Assembly (NCBI GenBank): GCA_002395525.1 | Contig: DGXE01000056.1 | Span: forward strand, 1 to 18,616 | Length of the DNA stretch: 18,616 bases | Reading direction: 5' to 3' | Source of the DNA: Ruminococcus sp. UBA4240 | Lineage (GTDB): Bacteria; Bacillota; Clostridia; Oscillospirales; Ruminococcaceae | Part shown: positions 13,627 through 18,616 of the stretch, one piece after another | Position numbering within the stretch: the first letter of the stretch is position 1 | How the letters are laid out: every line of letters starts with the position of its first letter | Notes under the pieces: generated by a model | Told to the model about the DNA's origin: nothing | What the model saw: the letters and a program-made list of their open reading frames with translations, nothing else | Database searches by the model: none | Translations under genes and position numbers: made by a program

Positions 13627-14898
13627 GTGATAAAAAAGACCATATCCCGCATCGGCGAGGGCATTCGCCTTACCTGTGCGGAAGATGAACGATTCAAGTC
13701 GAACACCTTCATCGTGCACTTTATCTCTCCCCTCACGGCGGAAAACAAGGAGAAGGCTGCTCTTATCGCCTATCTGCTTGAAAACACCAACAGCCGCCAC
13801 CCGGAAATGCAGGACTTCTCAAAGAGGATGTCACAGCTCTACGGTGCGGAGATAACCACCTCCAACAGCAGGCTGGGAGATCTGCGCTGCACATCCTTTA
13901 CAGCCACCTCCATCGCAGACAGATACGCCTTTGACGGGGAGATACTCTCCGAGGAACTGCTTTCGGAGCTGCTGTGCTGCATAATGTCCCCCGCACTGGA
14001 AAATGGCGTGTTTGCAGCCGAGAACTTCCGCCTGAAGCTGCAGGAAATGGTGGATGACATCAGCGCAGAGATAAACGACAAGAGAACATATTCCCTGTCA
14101 AGAGCGGGCAGGACAATATTTGAGGGAGAGCCGGCAGGCATCCCCCTGAAGGGAGATGCAAAGACAGCCGCCGCCCTTACCCCGGAGGCAGTATACGAGG
14201 AATACCGGAATATGCTGCGCCGCTCCACCATAGAGATATACTATGCGGCGGGGAAAACAAACGGCAAGTGCGTGGATATGATAAAGGATGCCTTTTCAAA
14301 GCTTGAAAGGGAGCCTTACGGAAAGCTTGCCACATTGCCCTCTCCTGCCAAGGAACAGCCTGCAGAGGTATCCGACGAGCTGGATGTAGTACAGTGCAAG
14401 ATGATAATGGCATATAAGTTCTCCGCCGATATACAGAGGGCAAAGACCACAGGTCAGCTTTTCTCCATACTTTTCGGCCGGGCGCCCTTCTCCCTGCTTT
14501 TTGACAATGTGCGTGAAAAGCTGAGCCTTTGCTATTACTGCACCTCGGCACCCCAGTACAGCAAGGGTACGGTCATAATAGAGAGCGGGCTGGAGGAAAG
14601 CAATATAGATGCTGCCCGCACGGAGATAGCACGTCAGCTGAAAGCTGTGCAGGGCGGGGAGTTCACGGATGAGCTGCTTATGATGTCAAAGATATATGCC
14701 AAGACTCTGCTGACATCCATAGAGGACTTCCCCGCATCCGCCTGTGACTGGTACTTCAACCAGTTCTTTGACGGCACCGACATATCCCCTGCCGAAAGGC
14801 TGCAGCAGATGATGGACGTGACACGGGAGGATATCATCGATTTTGCCGGGGGGCTGACCCTTGATACCGTATATGTTCTGAAAGGGGGCAAGGCATAA
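13627..14898 (+). CDS. ymfF: M16-family peptidase-like protein, YmfF type (no zinc site)
   Basis: A 423-aa M16 (pitrilysin-like) protein without the HxxEH zinc motif. The N-terminal half has the family layout (AYLLENTNSRHP, MSQLYGAEI) but no catalytic residues. The C-terminal half keeps the Arg/Tyr pair of M16 partners, NVREKLSLCYYC, with R296 and Y303/Y304. In Bacillus subtilis, YmfF and YmfH are linked to 5-aminopentanol modification of elongation factor P. The pair resembles two-subunit M16 enzymes in which one chain holds zinc and the other completes the active site. It starts with GTG at 13627, with GGAAAGGAA (13611-13619) seven bases upstream. It abuts the ymfH-like gene. Confidence 0.86.
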   Translation: MIKKTISRIGEGIRLTCAEDERFKSNTFIVHFISPLTAENKEKAALIAYLLENTNSRHPEMQDFSKRMSQLYGAEITTSNSRLGDLRCTSFTATSIADRYAFDGEILSEELLSELLCCIMSPALENGVFAAENFRLKLQEMVDDISAEINDKRTYSLSRAGRTIFEGEPAGIPLKGDAKTAAALTPEAVYEEYRNMLRRSTIEIYYAAGKTNGKCVDMIKDAFSKLEREPYGKLATLPSPAKEQPAEVSDELDVVQCKMIMAYKFSADIQRAKTTGQLFSILFGRAPFSLLFDNVREKLSLCYYCTSAPQYSKGTVIIESGLEESNIDAARTEIARQLKAVQGGEFTDELLMMSKIYAKTLLTSIEDFPASACDWYFNQFFDGTDISPAERLQQMMDVTREDIIDFAGGLTLDTVYVLKGGKA

Positions 14899-16191
14899 GT
14901 GAAACGTGAAGTCATAACCAACGAGCGCACAGGCGACAGCTATGTGAAGATAATGCATGACAGCGGCCTTGAGATACTCATCTGGAAGACACCGGGCTTT
15001 TCCGCAAAGCAGGCTATGTTCTCCACCCGCTACGGCTCTGTGAACACTACCTTCAGGACAAATGAAGATGCTGACTTTGTGACAGTGCCCGAGGGCATTG
15101 CCCACTATCTGGAGCACAAGCTCTTTGAGAACGAGGATTCAAAGGTGTTTGAGCTGTATGCACAGACAGGGGCGCTGGGGAATGCCTACACATCCTTTGA
15201 CCGCACCTGCTACTACTTCTCCTGCACGGAGAACTTTATGGATTCCCTTGCCATACTCCTTGACTTTGTGCAGAGCCCATACTTTACGGAGGAGACTGTG
15301 GCAAAGGAACAGGGCATCATCGCACAGGAGATAAAGATGTACGACGATGACCCCAACTGGGCTGTGTTCTTTGGGCTACTGGGGGGCATATACCACAAGA
15401 ACCCCGTGAAGATAGACATTGCAGGCACGGTGGAGTCCATAGCAAAGATAACCCCCGACCTTCTCTACCGCTGCTACTACACCTTCTACGACCTTCACAA
15501 TATGTGCCTGTCCATTGCGGGAGATGTGGACGAGGATGAGATACTTGCCCTTTGCGACAAGATGCTGAAAGTCTCTCCCGACAAGGGGCTTATATCCATC
15601 GTTCCCGACGAGCCCGACACCGTGGTGACACCTTACAGCAGCACCACCTTCGAGATTGCCCTGCCCATGTTCAACTTAGGCTTCAAATCCGCCCCTGTTG
15701 CCAAGGAGGATATGATCCGCACATCCGTGCTGTCAAACCTCACCTTGGGGCTTATAGGTGATGAATCCTCACCCCTTTATGCGGATCTCTACGGCAAGGG
15801 GCTGATAAATCAGGGCTTCGGGTGCGAGACATTTATAGGCAGCGGCTTCTATGTGCCCCTCATGGGGGGTGAGTCCCCCGATCCCAAGCGCACAGCGGAG
15901 ATCATCTGCAAGGAGATCGAGCGCTGCAAGAGGGAGGGCTTTGACAACGAACGCTTTGACACTATCAGAAAGGCATACTACGGCTCTATCATACAGTCCT
16001 TCAACTCTCCCGACAGCATCGCATCCCTTCTCAACAACACGGGGCTGCAGGGCACCGGGGATGCGTTCTCCGTCATGAGGACAGTGGCATCCGTCACCCC
16101 GGAAGATGTGCACGATTTCCTGTGTGAACGCTTTGACACCGCAAACAGTTCACTGTTCGTGGTAGATCCCAAACAGGGGGCGCAGTCATGA
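14899..16191 (+). CDS. ymfH: M16-family zinc peptidase, YmfH type
   Basis: A 430-aa M16 peptidase with an intact zinc site: H69-Y-L-E72-H73 (inverted HxxEH), and E144 in QEIKMYDDDPNW as third ligand, 71 residues later as usual in the family. The C-terminal half has LYGKGLINQGFG where the partner-type Arg would be, so it lacks the Arg/Tyr pair found in YmfF. The two neighbours thus look complementary. It starts with GTG directly after the ymfF-like stop codon (no gap), with AAGG and GGGGG purine tracts upstream. The likely role is processing linked to EF-P modification, as known for B. subtilis YmfH; efp is not in the window. Its stop overlaps the lgt start (ATGA). Confidence 0.9.
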   Translation: MKREVITNERTGDSYVKIMHDSGLEILIWKTPGFSAKQAMFSTRYGSVNTTFRTNEDADFVTVPEGIAHYLEHKLFENEDSKVFELYAQTGALGNAYTSFDRTCYYFSCTENFMDSLAILLDFVQSPYFTEETVAKEQGIIAQEIKMYDDDPNWAVFFGLLGGIYHKNPVKIDIAGTVESIAKITPDLLYRCYYTFYDLHNMCLSIAGDVDEDEILALCDKMLKVSPDKGLISIVPDEPDTVVTPYSSTTFEIALPMFNLGFKSAPVAKEDMIRTSVLSNLTLGLIGDESSPLYADLYGKGLINQGFGCETFIGSGFYVPLMGGESPDPKRTAEIICKEIERCKREGFDNERFDTIRKAYYGSIIQSFNSPDSIASLLNNTGLQGTGDAFSVMRTVASVTPEDVHDFLCERFDTANSSLFVVDPKQGAQS

Positions 16192-17222
16192 CAGTTGAAA
16201 GACTGAGTACCAACGAGATAGTTTTCCCGGGGCTGGGCATAGAGCTTAAAATAAGCCCCGATGCCTTTACCATCGGTACATTTGCGGTAAAATGGTACGG
16301 CATATGCATTGCAGTGGGGCTTCTGCTTGCCATAATCTACTGCTTCAGGCGCACAAAGGAATTCGGCCTTAGCTCCGACAGGCTCAACGACGCAGTGTTT
16401 GCAGGCTTTCTCGGGGCAGTGGTGAATGCAAGGCTCTACTATGTGATATTCCACCTTGACAGCTACCACACCATAAAGGATATCATCTCCATAAGGGACG
16501 GCGGTCTTGCCATCTACGGCGGCATAATCGGCGCACTGGTGATAGGCTTCATTGCCTGCAAGATACGCAAGGTGAACGTCCTTGCCGCCTTTGACATTGC
16601 ATCCATGGGATTTCTCATAGGACAGGGGCTGGGCCGCTGGGGTAATTTCTTCAATCAGGAGGCTTTCGGCTGCAACACCTCCCTCCCCTGGGGTATGTCC
16701 GGGGGACGGATACAGCAGTACCTTGTGAATTACAAGGACTACCTCTATGCAAACAACGGCATGGTGGTAGACCCCTTCCAGACAGTACACCCCACCTTCC
16801 TGTATGAATCCGTCTGGTGCCTGCTGGGGTTTCTGCTGCTGCATTTCATACACAAAAAGCGCAAATTCGACGGAGAGATCATCCTTATCTACGTCATGTG
16901 GTACGGCGCAGGCCGTGCGGTGATAGAGGGGCTTCGCACCGATTCCCTCATGCTGGGCTCCTTCAGGGTGTCACAGCTGCTGGCTGTGGTAAGCGCTGTG
17001 GCTGCGGCAATGATATTTGTTATCGCAAGGGTGCGTGTGAGCAGGACAGGTGCAAGACTGTACCGTGACAGCGAGGAGTCCCATGCCATCCTCGAGCAGG
17101 AGGCAATGGCAGAGCAGGAGGAGAAGGCTGCAAAGGCAGCCCGCAAGGAGAAGACTCTCTCCGCAGATCAGAAGATAATCGACGAAGACGACGAAGAAGA
17201 AGCAGAAGAAAGTGAGGAATAA
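16188..17222 (+). CDS. lgt: Prolipoprotein diacylglyceryl transferase
   Basis: A 344-aa membrane enzyme that moves diacylglycerol from phosphatidylglycerol onto the lipobox Cys of prolipoproteins. Signatures: GQGLGRWGNFFNQEAFG (145-161, with R150, N153, E158), HPTFLYES (201-208) and WYGAGRAVIEGLR (238-250, with Y239, R243, E247). At the position of E. coli His103 it has Tyr110 (AIYGGIIG). It is longer than the usual 260-290 residues because of a charged tail (about 285-344, rich in Glu, Ala and Lys, ending DEDDEEEAEESEE). The start overlaps the ymfH-like stop by 4 nt. The tail encodes the folD ribosome binding site, and folD begins 2 nt after the stop. Confidence 0.95.
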   Translation: MTVERLSTNEIVFPGLGIELKISPDAFTIGTFAVKWYGICIAVGLLLAIIYCFRRTKEFGLSSDRLNDAVFAGFLGAVVNARLYYVIFHLDSYHTIKDIISIRDGGLAIYGGIIGALVIGFIACKIRKVNVLAAFDIASMGFLIGQGLGRWGNFFNQEAFGCNTSLPWGMSGGRIQQYLVNYKDYLYANNGMVVDPFQTVHPTFLYESVWCLLGFLLLHFIHKKRKFDGEIILIYVMWYGAGRAVIEGLRTDSLMLGSFRVSQLLAVVSAVAAAMIFVIARVRVSRTGARLYRDSEESHAILEQEAMAEQEEKAAKAARKEKTLSADQKIIDEDDEEEAEESEE

Positions 17223-17224
17223 CC

Positions 17225-18076
17225 ATGGCTCTTATAGACGGAAAGGCAGTATCTGCCGCAGTTAAGGAAAAGGTGCGCTGTGAGGCTGAAGGCTTAAAGG
17301 CACAGGGCATACACATTGGCCTTGCTGTCATTATTGTGGGTGACGACCCGGCATCAAGGGTGTATGTGAACAACAAGAAAAAGGCTTGCCAGGCAGTGGG
17401 CTTTGACTCCTACGAATACGCCCTGCCTGCCGAGACCACACAGACTGAGCTTTTGGAGCTTGTTTCAAAGCTCAACGCAGACAAGAACGTTGACGGCATA
17501 CTCTGCCAGCTCCCCCTCCCCCGCCACATAGACGAAAATGCCATAATCAACGCCATAGACCCAGCCAAGGATGTTGATGCATTCCACCCCCAGAATGTGG
17601 GACACATCATGATAGGCGACTATGCCTTCCTCCCCTGCACCCCCGCAGGCGTAATGGAGCTTATCGCATCCACAGGTGTGGAGGTAAAGGGCAAGAACTG
17701 TGTGGTAATAGGCCGCAGCAACATCGTGGGAAAGCCCATGGCGATGCTTCTGCTCCATGAGCACGGAACTGTCACCATCACTCATTCCCGCACTGTGGAT
17801 CTCCCCAGGATAACAAGGAATGCGGATATACTTGTGGCTGCTGTGGGCAAGGCAAACTTTGTGACAGCTGATATGATAAAGGAAGGGGCAGTCGTCATCG
17901 ACGTAGGCATGAACCGCAATGCAGAGGGCAAGCTGTGCGGAGATGTTGACTTTGAGGGCTGCAAAGACAAGGCCTCCTACATAACACCCGTTCCCGGCGG
18001 TGTAGGTCCCATGACCATCGCCATGCTGATGAAAAACACTCTCACAGCCGCAAAGATGCACAACGGCATCAACTGA
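17225..18076 (+). CDS. folD: Bifunctional methylenetetrahydrofolate dehydrogenase/cyclohydrolase
   Basis: A 283-aa enzyme that converts 5,10-methylene-THF to 5,10-methenyl-THF with NADP+, then to 10-formyl-THF. Motifs: VGDDPASRVYVNNKKKA (38-54, with Y47 and catalytic K51), CQLPLPRHI (94-102), KDVDAFHP (115-122, D118), GRSNIVGKPMA (163-173, cofactor binding) and PVPGGVGPMT near the C-terminus. The length is standard. ATG 17225 follows GTGAGGAAT within the lgt end. It is the last gene of the flippase-ymfF-ymfH-lgt-folD unit, closed by a strong terminator 16 nt after its stop. Confidence 0.97.
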   Translation: MALIDGKAVSAAVKEKVRCEAEGLKAQGIHIGLAVIIVGDDPASRVYVNNKKKACQAVGFDSYEYALPAETTQTELLELVSKLNADKNVDGILCQLPLPRHIDENAIINAIDPAKDVDAFHPQNVGHIMIGDYAFLPCTPAGVMELIASTGVEVKGKNCVVIGRSNIVGKPMAMLLLHEHGTVTITHSRTVDLPRITRNADILVAAVGKANFVTADMIKEGAVVIDVGMNRNAEGKLCGDVDFEGCKDKASYITPVPGGVGPMTIAMLMKNTLTAAKMHNGIN

Positions 18077-18092
18077 TAAGGGAAGACAAAGT

Positions 18093-18145
18093 ATCCCCCC
18101 GGAACGTCACTTATCGTGTGACACACTCCGGGGGGATCGTTTTTT
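18093..18145 (+). terminator. Strong Rho-independent terminator after folD
   Basis: An 11-bp perfect stem, ATCCCCCCGGA (18093-18103) with TCCGGGGGGAT (18127-18137), has a smaller inner stem GTCAC/GTGAC (18106-18110 and 18118-18122). Six T follow at 18140-18145. Confidence 0.95.
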
Positions 18146-18207
18146 AGGACAATCACTTCTGCCAAAACAAGTCTCATACCCGCATCACAGGGATAAGGCT
18201 TTGAGTT

Positions 18208-18372
18208 TTATGCTTTCAGACCGGTTTTAGCTTCAAGCTCGGCAACGGTCATGCCAGCTCTCCTGGCGGCATCTGCTATCGTCACAATGCCATCCTTGAC
18301 AAGCCCAAGAAGCGTTTTCAGCACACCTTCTTCGATACCGTCGTTTCTGATACCTTCAATTGCTTCACACAT
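18208..18372 (-). CDS. 54-aa protein equal to the C-terminal tail of Rpn/YhgA-type nucleases
   Basis: A small protein beginning MCEAIEGIRNDGIEEG and continuing with LLGLVKDGIVTIADAARRAGM and a short end (VAELEAKTGLKA). This kind of sequence is what I know from the extreme C-termini of Rpn (recombination-promoting nuclease, PD-(D/E)XK) proteins; the nuclease domain itself is absent. The frame is open further upstream (to 18462), but AAAGGAG (18382-18388) nine bases before the ATG at 18372 and a promoter (18398-18426) within the longer frame show that 18372 is the true start. It is therefore an intact small gene, not just the end of a longer one. In E. coli, tail-only products of rpn genes act as antitoxins to the full-length nuclease; the same role here is inference. 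Confidence 0.65.
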   Translation of the reverse strand: MCEAIEGIRNDGIEEGVLKTLLGLVKDGIVTIADAARRAGMTVAELEAKTGLKA

Positions 18373-18397
18373 ATCAACACGCTCCTTTCCTATTTTC

Positions 18398-18426
18398 ATT
18401 ATAGCACCTTTCATCATAACTGTCAT
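18398..18426 (-). promoter_or_regulatory. Promoter of the 54-aa Rpn-tail gene
   Basis: On the minus strand ATGACA (18421-18426, five of six to TTGACA), a 17-bp spacer and a perfect TATAAT (18398-18403) with TG in the extended position (TGCTATAAT). The predicted start near 18391 leaves a short leader of about 19 nt with the ribosome binding site inside. Confidence 0.75.
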
Positions 18427-18452
18427 GGATGATCGTCTGTTTCGGAGCATGA

Positions 18453-18616
18453 CAGCATTCACTCCCCTATACGTCCCTGAAGCCTGTCCCAGCTCTTTTT
18501 GTCGGCAGCATTGTCACGGTATTATACATCGACGATCTCGACAATGTTTTCATAGAATGGGTGAACAATGGACGGCTGACCTCATTCTCCAAAAAGAATT
18601 TCAAGAGCCTGTTTGA
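18453..18616 (+). other. Unassigned open stretch at the right edge
   Basis: From 18453 to the edge, one plus-strand frame is open for 54 codons. It reads like protein in its second half (VTVLYIDDLDNVFIEWVNN, SFSKKNFKSLF), with about 63 % G/C at third codon positions, in line with neighbours. There is no ATG or ribosome binding site, and the frame is closed by TGA at 18450. It could be a remnant or the inner part of a gene whose start was lost. The minus strand here has only short frames broken by stops. I do not recognise a family. Confidence 0.25.

Noticed and set aside
18251..18616. 121-aa plus-strand open frame at the right edge
   Set aside because: Its first part is antisense to the Rpn-tail gene and its promoter; the remainder reads as Cys/His/Arg-rich noise.

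Overview
The window looks like chromosomal DNA of a Gram-positive, Clostridia-type bacterium (Bacillota). Oscillospiraceae such as Ruminococcus is the best guess, but genus level is inference only. The evidence is: strong AGGAGG-like ribosome binding sites; near-perfect TTGACA-17-TATAAT promoters; Mini-RNase III next to obgE; a YmfF/YmfH peptidase-like pair; and a free-standing tail of the Rpn/YhgA nuclease family at the right end. Base composition and codon use look uniform through the housekeeping genes. No rRNA, tRNA, CRISPR array, transposase or phage gene was seen.

Layout. (1) 1-726, minus strand: a Nudix hydrolase and the N-terminal third-or-less of uvrC, cut by the left edge. They are transcribed away from (2) a long plus-strand block, 910-6888: obgE, Mini-RNase III, a YebC/TACO1-type protein, a sirtuin, nadC, an aldose-1-epimerase-like enzyme and a membrane-anchored zinc-ribbon protein. 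Each of the two divergent units has its own consensus promoter between 766 and 877. (3) After a short hairpin come 6957-10554: recN, a CYTH-domain protein, a tRNA-dihydrouridine synthase and a RimI-like acetyltransferase, tightly packed or overlapping. (4) 10688-11566, minus strand: a secreted protein built from six copies of a W-x4-T-[GD]-x-YY motif. It has its own terminator, and its promoter carries a perfect 11-bp-period direct repeat where a -35 box would be. (5) 11634-12138: a 505-bp gene-free stretch with an extended -10 promoter, three unrelated tandem arrays that all have a 7-bp unit, and a nested inverted repeat. (6) 12139-18076, plus strand: a polysaccharide flippase, ymfF-like, ymfH-like, lgt and folD, closed by a strong terminator. 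(7) 18208-18372, minus strand: a 54-aa gene matching only the C-terminal tail of Rpn-type nucleases, with its own promoter and ribosome binding site. About 190 unresolved bases follow.

How the genes fit together. Most of the window is housekeeping: ribosome assembly and RNA maturation (ObgE, Mini-RNase III, YebC, Dus, RimI), NAD supply and use (NadC, sirtuin), DNA repair (UvrC, RecN), lipoprotein maturation (Lgt) and one-carbon metabolism (FolD). The parts most likely to hold new biology are the secreted six-repeat protein with its operator-like tandem site, the heptamer-rich leader of the flippase operon, and the stand-alone Rpn-tail microgene.
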